Origin: Cytidiella melzeri | Taxonomy: Eukaryota; Basidiomycota; Agaricomycetes; Polyporales; Irpicaceae | Direction of reading: 5' to 3' | DNA length: 64,000 bases | Assembly: GCA_022592445.1 (NCBI GenBank) | Contig: JABYQR010000039.1 | Coordinates: 143,240 to 207,239 of the forward strand | Shown here: piece after piece, positions 21,520-33,972 of the stretch | Layout: the number at the start of each line of letters is the position of its first letter | Position numbering within the stretch: the stretch's first letter is position 1 | The notes under the pieces: model-generated | Databases searched by the model: none | What the model saw: only the letters and a program-made list of their open reading frames with translations | Told to the model about the DNA's origin: nothing | Program-made: the position numbers and the translations under genes

Positions 21520-24500
21520 CTAAGAGCAGCTTTCGACATAAATTTGTCTACTTGGTGTCGGATGGGAATGAGCCCAGCCATCATCTCGAGTGCACCAATC
21601 GGAGTGGTCTTAAAGCCACCTGTGATCCACCTCGCAGCTCGCGACTGAGCAAGTTGAAGCTCTTTCGCAATCCATTTCTGTCGCTTCCAATTGGGATCCC
21701 ACCACAGTTGTGCACCATAGAGTAGGACTGGAAGCACGTTAGAGATGTATAACCGTCTCTTATGATAAGGATTAAATCCTCGTTGAGAATTACCAAGTAA
21801 TCGCAACGCATTGACAGTGCTACACGCCTTGTTAGCATACCGTCTTATGTGCTCCCTCCATGTAAGTCTGGGAGTGAAAAAGAAGCCCAGGTATCGTACA
21901 ACCTCCTTAGGCTTAATGACAATTACTGTACCGTCATGGCTTGGCAAATTCACACTTGGGCCCAAAGGTTCACCTGGGCTCCAAGGTTTGGTGCTATTTC
22001 TGAAGTGGATAAGTTCGGTCTTATCCCCTTCTACTTCTAACCCTGCCATTCTCATGGCATCGGTCATTTTTACATATATGCGTTCCAGCAACCTAGCGTT
22101 TGCTATAAGTTGTTGGTTAATGCGCGCTTTTGCCATTGGAGGGCCAAATACATGTATCCACCCATCATCAACAAAGAATTGCAGGGTTTGATCCCCCTCA
22201 AGCACCTGGTTCGTGGGCGCCACATGATGTAGAGCCGGAGCTAGGTACAATGCTGTTAACGGTGGAGATAAGACAGCGCCCTGCCCTGCTCCTACCGAAC
22301 AATCCTTAGGGTCTGTCTCAGACCCCTGGAAGCAGAATTTGGTCATACGGCCCCTGAAGTAATCTTCAAAGAAGTCGCAGATTTTTGAATTAAAGCCCTG
22401 CCGTCTGAACACGCCAGTGGCTATAGTGTGGTTGACCGACGGGAAAAACTGCGCCACGTCTACCAGAAGAGCAGAGGACAACCTATTCCTCGCCCATCCT
22501 TCTCGCACGTTGTGAACAACTTGCACTCCCGCATCCGTAGTTGAATGCTGCATCGTTCCGCCAAACTGGCAAGGATGAGTAATGCCAAACTTCTGCGACT
22601 CAAATTGTAATCGCTTCGCTATGACTTTCTCTAACAACTTGCCAATACAATTTAGCAAGACTATCGGACGATACGCTTTGGGCTTCGTGTAATCCGGCTT
22701 ATTTGGTTTGGGTATGATCACTGTCTTTGACTCTTTGAATGCAGACGGGAACACACCAAACTTAATGCATCCGTTAAACAGATGCCGGACCCTAGATGCT
22801 GCTGTAGCATCTCCTTTATCCTCAAAGTCCTTGCAACTAAAGTCATAAGGGCCTTGAATGACAATGCGTTTCAGCCAGAACCATGACAGGTGGTCTGGGC
22901 CTGGTGCAGACATATTTGATGTCTTCTTCAACTCCTCAAGTATTTCCGCCAAGCTGAAGTCTGCCCACTCCCTCTCAGGGGCCTGGGGGATCAGCTCAAT
23001 GTATTTCTCATCAACTGGTCGCTGAATACTAGGACAGAACTGCTCTTGGAACGCTTCCGCAAGCTGCTCTTTGGTGGAACATGGATTCCCATCAGGGCCT
23101 ATAATGCCCGTTGTTGAGTCAATGGGGCGCGGCTTGACCCAGCCAACAACATCCCAAACTTTTTGGTGGTGGATTCTCTGAATTGTGCGATCAAAGAAAC
23201 TCCGTTTCGCTCGGTTTGTTGCTTTACGCAACTCTCTCTGAGCATCTTTCCACTTGTCCTCTGCATCAGCAAAGGCATCAGCGCATTCTTCCGCATGAGA
23301 CTGCGAATAATTGACCATGTTTACTTTGGTCGCTTTTCGATATGCCCTCGAAGCATCATCCGATACTTTCCGAGCAATCCTAGAAGCTTTTGCAGCAGCA
23401 GAACATTCAGCATTCCACCACCCTTTTGCCGCTTGGCTCAAGTCTGGCACAGCAGCCAAGCTATTCCATGCTTCTTGCGCCCATAGGTTGAAGCGCTCTG
23501 TTGCATTTTCCACTTGTTCCCTCGAACTGTACTCCTCATCCCGTAGGATAAGATCAATGCCTTTCCGCACGCGTTTGACAAATTCACGCCCTGCTGCAGA
23601 TACTTTGCCAATTGTAGGCCCGATCTCAGGCTTACTATCAACATATACATCCCATTCCAATATGGAGTGGTCACTATTATTACGACCATCAGAGTTGATG
23701 TGTAACGAGCCCGGAATAAATGCCGGATCTGCCCACACCAAATCGAGTACACCTGGACGATTGTCCGAGTTGTTTGAGCGCCACGTTGGAGGCCCGTACG
23801 GGTCATTAAGTAGCACAAGTCCCAGCTCCATCTCAGAAAGAGCAATGAGATCGTCCCCTTGTCTTAAATATCGAGGGCGACGATTAGTTCGTTCGTTCTT
23901 ATCCCAATTTGGGTGGCGAATATTGAAGTCCCCACACATAAAAGTAATGTGTGGTAATGTAGAAACATGGTTCTCCAGGTAAGTGAGAGCCGAGTTTGCT
24001 TCATGAGAATTGTAGACATTTAAGAAGGTCATGACCCTATCTCCAATATCCATTGCAACGCAGTTGATGTCATTATGATTAATGAGGTCAGACCGCAGCC
24101 GAGGCATATGCGCTTTCCAACGCTTGTTCACGAACACCATTGCTCGCGCTTTTTCCTGAGCACCAATACTGATGAACTCACGATGGGTGACTGTTTGCAT
24201 GTACGCTTCACCCTCTTTGTCCGTCATGGAGGCAACATTTTTAATGTGTCCCCAGAACGGTTCTTGAACGCAGATTATATCCCAATCACGATATCTCTCG
24301 AGCAACGAAGACATGTTGTATCGAGACTTTTGGACATTGGCGCTAATGCACCTCATGGTGGGGTCAGCATCTTCGACGTCAAGGAGTTCGTCAAGATCCG
24401 GCTGAGTAGGAGCAACAAGGCTCGCTAGAGGTACGTCAGGAGAAGATTGGACATGACCACTATGTGCAGATTGAATTTCAGATGACGGTTGTAAAAGACT

Positions 24501-24750
24501 ATCACCACTGAATTCAAGATTTTCTAACCGCTCTCGCATTCTTTTAAAATGCGCAAGCGGGATGTCAGGCGACGAGAGGAAATATCCCTCGCCCGTCGGT
24601 ATGTTGGACAACGTAGCCAACGGGATGTCTGGTGATGATTCAGCCAGGACAGGCAAGCGTCCCTGTGACGGGGGGGTCGCATCATCAGATGTATAATCTA
24701 GAGATTGCGCATAAATTGGTGACCGTAGTTCTTCTTGATCAGGTGCCCGT
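21375..24750 (-). CDS. LINE ORF2 N-terminal part: endonuclease and reverse transcriptase
   Basis: The N-terminal 130 residues contain three SSPD[IV]PLA repeats. The APE-like endonuclease follows: MRCISANVQKS, ICVQEPFWG, MCGDFNIRHPNWD and NNSDHSILEW. The reverse transcriptase follows with YRPIVLLNCIGKLLEKVI, LLVDVAQFFPSVNH, GAGQGAVLSPPLTALYL, the catalytic FFVDDGW, and RYLGFFFTPRLTWREHI. All catalytic Asp residues are present. The first in-window codon after the junction is not an ATG, so the true start is lost by 5' truncation. The frame runs past the point where it should join the RNase H frame and ends at 21375 with out-of-phase residues. Confidence 0.9.
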
Positions 24751-24763
24751 CGCAAAGAACGAG
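24751..24763 (+). repeat. Target-site duplication, 5' side of the LINE
   Basis: An exact copy of the 13-mer at 19040-19052, followed by ttaaaag, which is host sequence. It fixes the 5' end of the element at 24750. Confidence 0.9.
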
Positions 24764-24914
24764 TTAAAAGTTGTAAACCAAACGGCAGTCACGTGACACC
24801 ATGGGGTTAAGGTTCATTAGAGCTTTGGTGGCGGAATTTCGTTCACTACTTCAAGTTACTCAGGTCGCGTCCACGTTCAAGCTTAACTTTTACTAGCCCG
24901 CACTTTCTGAACAA

Positions 24915-26271
24915 ATGTCGCATTCGCAAGCAGAAGGCGTTTGTCTGCGCTACCCAGAAGACCTCGGTACGCAACCGAACATCTCCCAGGAGATGGCTCT
25001 TACAATGCTGCTTCGTGCAACACAACTGTCGGCGCAGACACCCTTCCAATGGAGTTACATCGATAGACCGTCTGGTATGCTATTGTGGATCTTACTTTGA
25101 CCAAGTCGCTCATAGCTTCAGATGGACAGATGTTTCTCATCTTCGTGCCAAACCAGATGCCTCTCCCGTTAGATGGCATCCGTTACCAAGACCAGGAGCA
25201 GAGATACACAATACCCGCTGGAAACAATCGAGTATGTTCCCAAGCTCTCCCTATTTCTCCTACCTAACTGTCACCTTCAGGAGCTTGAGGTCTCTGAGAT
25301 CAAATTTGGCTTTATCCCAGGCCATGATAACGCCGCATACCGCACGAGGAGACGTTACCGTCTGACTAAAGGTGGACACCCTCAGCTAATCCTGATACAT
25401 TACTCAAGGGGGCAGAGCATTGGTATGTACTACGCGCTCAGTTGTCCCACTGGCTCATACAGCATGCTGCAGCCATTGTTCCTTCTCTCAATCAACCAAT
25501 TCGTTCCTACCCTCTTCGACAACCAAATGACCCAGCCGTGTTCGTCCTTGGGCCCCGTCAAGGGCAGAAGGTCTACCCTAACGGGGGTGGGCCAGGTGCT
25601 ATGGGAGGACCGGACCGTGGAATGGGACACTTTGGCGACCCTCAAGCAATGCTCGCACAGCGGAACAGTGCGATGGATGCAATCGAGAGACGGAATCGAG
25701 CTGAGCGGGAAAGGAGCGGCAGCATGGCAACTGTATGTGATCGGTGTCACTGCACTGCGTAAGAAATACTGACAGATAGTAGCGTGCTGCACCACAAGCC
25801 CGTGTTGACGAAGAAGACTCCGGTGGTCAGTGTCACCTGCTTTTCTTTCTTCCCATTTTGCTCAATCATGAGTTACAGACGAGTCTGAGATGATCTCTGT
25901 CCGCAATCTGGCACTAGCGCGGTATAAACGAAACCACGAATTCATGAACGCAGTATTCAATCATGCAGCGTTTGGTGCGTCCTCTTACTCCCTCTTCCTC
26001 TTCTTCAGCGCTAATGTTCACACAGGTAAACATCTTGAACAGCCGGAGGTAAAGCCGGCATACTCTATATTCAAAACTGACGATCTACAATCACAGATTG
26101 TGAGTGCACAGTTTCAGTTTGCGTTTCTTTCGACTCACCGTCTCTCAGGCAAAGGTGGCAAGTGAGATTGAGACGTTACGCCATGCAGCGGCTGCGCGAA
26201 AGGACGCTCGGGATATTGATAGCATTGCCGATACATCGATGGACATACAGCCAGAGGGTATCTCTGTTTGA
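24915..26271 (+). CDS. ssr4: SWI/SNF and RSC chromatin-remodelling complex subunit Ssr4
   Basis: A fungus-specific subunit shared by SWI/SNF and RSC remodellers (known from fission yeast). Exon 1 starts MSHSQAEGVCLRYPEDLG and ends PFQWSYIDRPS. Then come DGQMFLIFVPNQM, DGIRYQDQEQRYTIPAG, LEVSEIKFGFIPG, RRRYRLTKGGHPQLILIHYSRG, NQPIRSYPLRQPNDPAVFVLG, and late in the protein LALARYKRNHEFMNAVFN. A Met/Gly/Gln-rich middle and a helical C-terminus (ASEIETLRHAAAARKDA) follow the family pattern. Stop at 26269-26271. Introns sit at 25075-25115, after NNR, and after GQSI with acceptor ctgcag. The LINE ends 164 bp before its ATG, so its promoter has been displaced. The predicted product itself appears intact. 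Confidence 0.85.
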
Positions 26272-26591
26272 CTTCATTTTGATACTGTGATGGTGGGGTC
26301 ATATGTTGGGCTCATTACTGCTTATCTTGACGTTGCCTGGCAGGTGCGTAATCTTCATCTGAAGAAGCCACCATATAACCAAATTTCTCGCAGAATTATT
26401 AACAGGCCACGGACATTTTGTGATTTTCGTCTATTCTGAATGGTCAGAAAAAACAATTGAATGCTTCGGCAAGTGTATGACTCGGTCTACTCCTCGGGAC
26501 TAACATCAAGTTCGGCGAATCACTACCTGTTGTTTCATGGGCCTTCTAGTTGTTCTATATGAGGGAACCTCTTACGGTTAAGACAGACCAT
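26272..26591. other. Convergent intergenic region
   Basis: 3' flanks of SSR4 (+) and the flavin oxidoreductase (-). No gene or repeat seen. Confidence 0.5.
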
Positions 26592-27883
<1,292 letters not shown>

Positions 27884-28755
27884 GGCTTGGAGGAGGGTGA
27901 GGATCAAAGGTATGTTCGCATCTGGTGACTTCGCCATATCTTATACCTTGCATTCATAGAAGGTTGCACACTCAGACGCCATGAGCAGCAGTATCGCCAT
28001 TGTCGCGATGGCGTGTGTCTCGCTAAGCACGTTTCACACTGAGCGGAATCTGACTTGACGAGCGTTGATGTCTGTGAGGGTTATGAGAGTGAGATCTGTC
28101 AAGAACTGCAAAGGCATCCGTGCGCTCAACAGATTGGGAACTCCGAAGGAACGGCAAATGACCAAAAGGTGAGCGTAGGATTTGCTACGACTCGAGCAGT
28201 ATTTATCGCGACATCTTATGCTAAAAATATGCTTGTGTTCAGCGCTGAGTGTTGGATGGACGTCGGTTTCGACTTGAGGCAGCCATCTCAGCAAACTCAT
28301 TACAGCTGATGCAAGTGAGCTCATGCCGAACTTCAAGCTTCAATGTTGGGCCAGATGTGGCATTGATCTGGTTTCATTCTGCAACAGTACACTTCGCCGC
28401 GTCTGGTTATGGCAGTCACCGTGAATCGGACCGCCTCGATGACTCTCAGTCGCAAAACGGCGACACTACGGCGTAGGTAACGTACCTGACACCTTTTCAA
28501 GGTTAGGACGACGGAGTGCTTGTTTATCGCGCAGCTTGTGTTGTTGCAGCACTCAACCTGTGCTTCATAGCTGGGGCGCTATTACGACTGACCAAGTGGC
28601 TACCAGTATGGCACCACATCGACGATTTGATATTTAGAGTTTGCTTACCCCGAGTAAGCCAACAGCTTGATGCTTCACTCATCGCTTTGCTCTCTTCCTC
28701 GTCCTTGTCCTCCATCGCATTGACACGGTTGCTCTCGCTCTGATTACATCCGACC
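27884..28755. promoter_or_regulatory. Divergent promoter region, Old Yellow Enzyme / P450-1
   Basis: 872 bp separate two divergent metabolic genes. A minus-strand TATAAG box lies at 27940-27945, 57-62 nt from the oxidoreductase ATG. No coding frame is recognised. Divergent sharing of one control region is common in fungal metabolite clusters. Confidence 0.45.
27940..27945 (-). promoter_or_regulatory. TATA-like box of the Old Yellow Enzyme gene
   Basis: The minus strand reads GGTATAAGATA. Its distance to the ATG at 27883 matches that seen for the other metabolic genes in this window. Confidence 0.45.
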
Positions 28756-31096
28756 ATGGCCTTTGATTTCCATTTCACACACATGATTTTCGCAGCTGTA
28801 GTACTTTGTGTAGCAAGCACTGCTCTTCTTTCGTACCTACGGCGGAGGGATATGCCGCCTGGGCCTCCTCGCTGGCCCATCATCGGAAACACTCTGCAAG
28901 TGCCGTCTTCGCTTTCGTGGATCACTTTTACAGAATGGAGCAAAAAATATGGTGCGAACTCTGTCTATAGAAAAGGATTGACAAATGTCTAACGTATGTG
29001 TTTAAGGACCTGTATTTTCTCTGGACCTGCTCGGCCAACCTGTCGTGGTGTTGAACAGTCACCGCGCAGCGGCAGATCTTCTTGGTGCGCGCGAAACCAA
29101 CAGTTTTTGTCTCTACATCATCCTCACACGCCTCATTTGCCTACCAGATCGCCGCTCTCAGAACTACAGTGACCGGCCACGGATGATCATGGGAGATGAA
29201 ATTCTCACTGGCGGCATGTATATGGTTTTTCTGAAATACGGAGATAGGTTAACCACTGCGCTTATGTGATTATTCATCCAAGAGAACTCACCTGATTGCT
29301 AGATGGCGTAAGATGCGCCGTGCAAGTCATGAAAGCTTCAGCCTCAAAGGGTCTGAAAAGTTTCAACCTATTCAGGCTGACGCGACGATAAAAGCCACAC
29401 TTCTTATCATCACTCAGCCGGCGTCATGGGAGGATCACATCAAACGGTGTGTGTACATGTAACACTGATTGCCTATACTTGCACTTCATGCTATTCGCCT
29501 AGGATGACAATATCTAGCATTCTGAGTTCGGTGTACGGATGGGCTCCTTTTAGCGAGCAGGAAATTCCAATGATGAAGCGCATGCACGCTCATAGCGCCA
29601 AGGTGTCAGAGGTGACCGCACCAGGCGCATATTTGGTTGACTTCATACCAGCGATGAAATACCTTCCGAGCTGGATGGCAAAGTGGAAGCGAGAAGGCTC
29701 GCAGTGGTATGAGGATGAGACAAAGATGTTTGAGGGATTTTTCGCCTCCATTGCGGCGGAGCTAGTAAGTCGGTCAATACGGTCATAGTCGCCGACGATC
29801 CTGATTTTATTCGAAGGCCGCAGGCAATGCGACGGACAGTTTCGTTGCAGAGTTGATCGAGACAGAGGAAAAGCATGGTATGACACGCAAAGAAGGTGGC
29901 TGGCTGGCTGGAATTCTGATGTATGTGATCCTGTGGTATATGTCGATTTCGGTAGCTCAACCCGTTACTTGCAGTGCAGCCGGGGCGGAGACAGTGAGCG
30001 CCAATACGATTCTCCAATGCTGTTGAATACACTGTTGATGTGCCAACTTCGTTAGACGGCTGCGACTTTGCTCACCTTTATCCTAGCGATGACGCTCCAC
30101 TCCGATGTGATGCGGAAGGCGCAGGAAGAGCTTGACGAAGTCGTGGGCCGTGACCGCGTCCCTTCGTTCAAAGACAAAAGCAGGCTGCCGTACGTTCGTG
30201 CGATCGTCAAAGAAACCCTAAGATGGAGACCCGTAGGCCCTCTAGGTATGACATTGCCGTGGTATCCACTTTTGGATGCTGAATTGTCAATTACTGCTTC
30301 AGCTGTACCCCGAAAGACGACTGAAGTAAGTGCGTCAGTTGTTTGGCGCTGCCTCGTGTCTAAGTCGCTTCGGTCAAGGATGACTGGTACGAAGGGTATT
30401 TCATACCGAAAGGTTTGCTATATAGCTTGTCGCTTTATTATGACATTGATCAATTTGCAAAGGTACTACGGTGATACCAAACGTATGGTGCGTACTCCGA
30501 TTAATGTCGGAATTTGCTCAGCCAAACCATGTCTTCGTCTTCGTAGGGGTATGAACATGTTAGTCGGTTCTATGGTGTAGTTTTTGGCTGTTACGTAGCA
30601 CGCAAATAATCAGACTCACTCTTGTAGGGATCCAGAAGTCTACACCAATCCCGAAGACTTCCGCCCAGAAAGGTTCCTCGATGAATTAGGACAAGTCGAA
30701 ATCTCCTTCCCAGACACGCACCAAATGGGACATGTCTCGTATGGCTTTGGCCGACGGTGAGATCCTAGCCCTATGTCGTACACGCGCAAGCTTTACCTGG
30801 CGTTGACAGGATCTGCGTGGGTATGCACTTCGCCAATCAAGCGCTCTTCATCGCAGTGGCGACAATTCTGTGGGCATTGGACATTCACCCCAGCGTTGAC
30901 GAGAGCGGAAATGCCATCAGGCCATCCTGTACCGACTGGATTGATACGGGCGTCGTGGTGTGAGTTTCTCTCTCTTCGCCAAAAGTAGTCACAATGCTGC
31001 TTGTTCTTACTGAATATGACATTGCAGAGGCCCGGCGCCATTCCCGTGTTCTCTGACTCCGCGCTTTCCTGGAGCACGGTCAATACTCGAAGCTAA
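28756..31096 (+). CDS. Cytochrome P450 monooxygenase (P450-1)
   Basis: A membrane-anchored heme-thiolate monooxygenase. The N-terminus has a hydrophobic anchor, then RRRDMPPGPPRWPIIGN. Further signposts: SDRPRMIMGD, C-helix WRKMRRA, I-helix AAGAETTAATL, K-helix KETLRWRPVGPLG, VPRKTTEDDWYEGYFIPKG, the NPEDFRPERF meander, and heme loop YGFGRRICVGMHFAN. It ends in STVNTRS, stop at 31094-31096. At least thirteen short exons, including 19-nt and 12-nt ones, are needed to make the motifs. With these, all P450 hallmarks are present and the gene looks intact. It resembles basidiomycete CYP64-clan enzymes such as O-methylsterigmatocystin oxidoreductase-like P450s, but family number and substrate cannot be set by eye. 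Confidence 0.88.
29975..29993 (+). other. 19-nt exon encoding the P450-1 I-helix oxygen-binding motif
   Basis: The exon is bounded by cttgcag and gtgagcg. With the preceding AT and following ACG it reads I-A-A-G-A-E-T / T. This supplies the conserved [AG]G-x-[ED]-T-T of the I-helix, needed for oxygen activation. Confidence 0.75.
30547..30558 (+). other. 12-nt micro-exon in P450-1
   Basis: Bounded by cttcgtag and gttagtcgg. Joined to its neighbours it gives NVWGMNMDPEVY, the usual NxWxxxxDPxxY segment of P450s. P450-2 reads NVWGIFHDPEVY at the same place. Confidence 0.7.
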
Positions 31097-31835
31097 TTCT
31101 CTCGCGTAACGTACTCTGATCACGCTAGTGCCGCCATGGATATCCATGTCACGTATTTGGCCGAACCTTCAATTCAATAACTGTGTTTGGTATGTCTCTA
31201 TCGAACGCCTCGACTCGGACGCGCTAGCCGCAGTCATAACCAATTCTCTGGCGGTAGCCAGACGCCACCATCGCGCCCTGTCAATAAGGGCAGCGAGATG
31301 ACATTGTGTGTCGTTCCTTTGGAATTCAGTACTGACTCCAACAAAACCTTCTATCTCAACAGGATTTACGACAATTCCGACCATCATGGGCTATATCATC
31401 CATCAACCAATCAACAGCTCAGCTGTGCTCTCTGCTCATGTAACTTCGTCGGTTCCCCGAGCGATTATTACCATAGGCTTGCCACAATGCCCAAAATGCA
31501 TGTCGCCCTCAACGCCGATCGGGCAACATCAGCTTCTCCAACCTCATTACATGGCGGAAATCCCGTGATAGCGGAGACATGCTCTACCCGTCTGCGAACG
31601 TTTGTTATGGTGTGAATAGGTGCTGTCACGTACTCACAACGTACAAGTGCTAACCTTCTGGAGCTTCCAGGGGCACCGCACGGAGTCTGATTATTTTTTT
31701 ACCCTGTGTCGCAAGGTGGTTCCACAACTCTGTTCAAAATTACAGAGTTGGGTCTCTTTATAACCCAGCGTGAAGGAGCTACCGGTGGTAGGAGCGTCCT
31801 TCTATATCTTGGGTCCTTTGTGACAAGTTCCTACC
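31097..31835. other. Intergenic between the two P450 genes
   Basis: No recognisable gene. It contains the P450-2 TATA box near its right end. Confidence 0.4.
31757..31763 (+). promoter_or_regulatory. TATA-like box of P450-2
   Basis: TTTATAA lies 73-79 nt before the ATG at 31836. Confidence 0.45.
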
Positions 31836-33972
31836 ATGCATTCCTCGATCCTGCTGGCAGCAGCACTCGCAGTAGGCTTCGTGGTCTATCGTATCTGCCA
31901 AATTGGAAAGAGAGAGGGCTTCTTGCCTCCTGGACCTCCGACCGTCCCGCTCTTGGGAAACATTCACATCTTTCCCCGCTTTTTGGCATACTTCCAGTAT
32001 GATTGGTTTTCGTCGCGGTCGTGGTTATAATCAACTACGCAATCTGACATCAGTGTAGATTTTCAGCTTGGGCTCGTGAATATGGCGATATCTACAGTCT
32101 AAAAGTCGGTCCAGAAACTGTGGTCGTTATCTCCTCTGCGGAGGCCTTTCGAGAGGTCATCGACAAAAATTCTGGAATCACGGCGGATAGACCTGCCAAT
32201 CACTTTGCGGACACCGTTACGAGCGGCGGTCTCAACATGTTTCTGTAGGTGCATCGTTGCTGATCTGAGATTAACCTGTTGACGAGAGCAACGTAGGGCA
32301 CGCTATGGTGAAAAGTGGCGTGCGCTTCGCCGCGGTGCACACGAGATCTTGACTCCGCAAGCATCAATGAACCACCGCCCTCTTCAAGATGCCGAAAGTG
32401 CACAGCTCATGTATGATATCCTCAGATCGCCCGATGTAAGCCCGCTGCCCGTATGTTGATTATTACCGTCACTAAGCTGTCTATAGGACCATTTCGATGC
32501 TGTCCGTAGGTTCTCATCTTCGCTCATTCTTTCCGTTGTCTTTGGCAAGCGGGCCCCTCGCTTTGCTACGAAAGAGGTCACTGCCTTTTACCACGTTCAG
32601 CATATATGGGAGTATCTCCTTTTCCCCGGTTCTTTCCCCCCTGTCGACCAGATCCCATGGCTGAAATACGTACCGGAGATGTTTGCCAAGTGGAAGGGGG
32701 TGTGCCGCGAAGTTCGAGACCTGCAAAGAGACTTGTACTTTGGTCTTCTCGAAGAAGCTGAGAAACGCGGCACGGAGAACGGTTGCTTTATGGAGACTAT
32801 CATCAAACGAGCCAACGAATGGAACTTGGATCGTGAGATGGTCGGGTGGGTGTTGCTGATTTTTCTGTAGAGATATGCCGGAGCTGACCACCACATTTGC
32901 AATTTCAGATACTTGGGCGGCGCATTGATTGAGGGCGGCTCTGATACAACTAGCTCATTCATCAACACGATGGTTCTCGCAGTGACCGCATTTCCCGAGG
33001 CTCAGAGGAAAGCGCATGAAGAACTCGACAGGGTGATAGGACAAGATCGAGCACCCGAGTGGGAAGACTTGGACGATTTACCCTACATACGCGCACTGGT
33101 GAAAGAAGTTCATCGTTTCAGGCCGAATGCACCCTTAATTCCTCGAGCAGCGACTGCGGATCTCACAGTAAGTTACTTTCATGTGCATACTGGGCGCCTC
33201 CAGCGACTGACCATGTTCTCCAGTACAAGGGCTACAAGATCCCTGAAGGCTCCACTATCATCGCGAATGTTTGTGAGTGTCGTAAACCGACGATCCTTGG
33301 CGGAGGGGGCGTTCGTAACCTTTGTTATCTAGGGGGTATCTTTCATGACCCGGAGGTCTACGCAGATCCAGAGACGTTCAATCCAGATAGGTATATGCAA
33401 TGCGATGTCGGTACTAAGAAGGAGCATGAGTTCGATATCGGTCAACGAAATGACCTATCCTTCGGCGGCGGAAGAGTAAGCTCATGAACCGTACGATAAC
33501 CTTGATTTCTAACTCTCCAAACCCCCTCAGCGTGTCTGCGCTGGCATTCATGTCGCAAAATACTCGGTAGTGAGTGGCCTGCATCAAAGCATAGATAACG
33601 TCGTCTGCTGACCATCTGCTATTCACTCGCAGGCGATCAACACCATGAACTTACTTTGGTCTTTCGAGTTCTCACCTGCTAAGGATGCCAAAGGGGAAGA
33701 GATCAAGCCTGATATATGGAATTACGCACAGGTACAATAACGACATTGGCGATAAGATGCGCCCCCTACTGACATGCGGCGCCATTTGTCAGGCACTGGC
33801 GAGTTCCCCGAATCCCTTCAAGTGCACCGTCAAGCCTCGCAGCGCTAGACACGCTGAGATCATCCGCCAACGCTTCCTTGAGGCTACCCCTACTCTCGAG
33901 CAATTTGAGCACGGAATCTCCAAGGAGGATGCTGCTTTTTTGGCCGCTGCCAGAGCTGAAGTTTCCCAATGA
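31836..33972 (+). CDS. Cytochrome P450 monooxygenase (P450-2)
   Basis: A second, distinct membrane-anchored P450. Visible: hydrophobic anchor, FLPPGPPTVPLLGNIH, GDIYSLKVGPETVVVIS, C-helix WRALRRGAH, LILSVVFGKRAP, I-helix GGSDTTSSF, K-helix KEVHRFRPNAPL, YKGYKIPEGSTIIANVWGIFHDPEVY, NPDRY, and heme loop LSFGGGRRVCAGIHVA. The heme loop is split by an intron between FGGGR and RVCAG. A Ser/Lys-rich C-terminal tail follows, and the stop closes at 33972. About nine exons; all motifs are intact. It is clearly different in sequence from P450-1, so it is not a recent tandem copy. It also resembles O-methylsterigmatocystin oxidoreductase-like basidiomycete P450s. Same strand as P450-1, 740 bp downstream. 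Confidence 0.9.

Larger units (their letters stand above)
19053..24750 (-). mobile_element. Tad-like non-LTR (LINE) retrotransposon, 5'-truncated, recent insertion
   Basis: A 5.7 kb minus-strand element flanked by a perfect 13-15 bp target-site duplication and ending in a pure A tract on its own strand (19 T at 19053-19071). It encodes endonuclease, reverse transcriptase and RNase H, the domain order of the fungal Tad1/I-like clade. There are no introns, unlike all host genes nearby. The coding frame is already open at the 5' junction and no ORF1 is present, so the copy is 5'-truncated by incomplete reverse transcription. A frame break separates the RT and RNase H parts. The 3' untranslated region is about 450 nt (19072-19503). 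The intact duplication and tail indicate recent activity of the family. Confidence 0.93.

Noticed and set aside
24753..24755. TTG as a start codon for the LINE ORF2
   Set aside because: It lies inside the target-site duplication, so it is host DNA; the frame is open because of 5' truncation, not because it starts here.
27935..27937. Upstream ATG for the Old Yellow Enzyme gene
   Set aside because: A TATA-like box lies only 3 nt above it, and the family's N-terminus begins near the ATG at 27883.
28756..33972. The two P450s as a recent tandem duplication
   Set aside because: Their sequences differ in every motif surround and in exon layout; only the general P450 pattern is shared.
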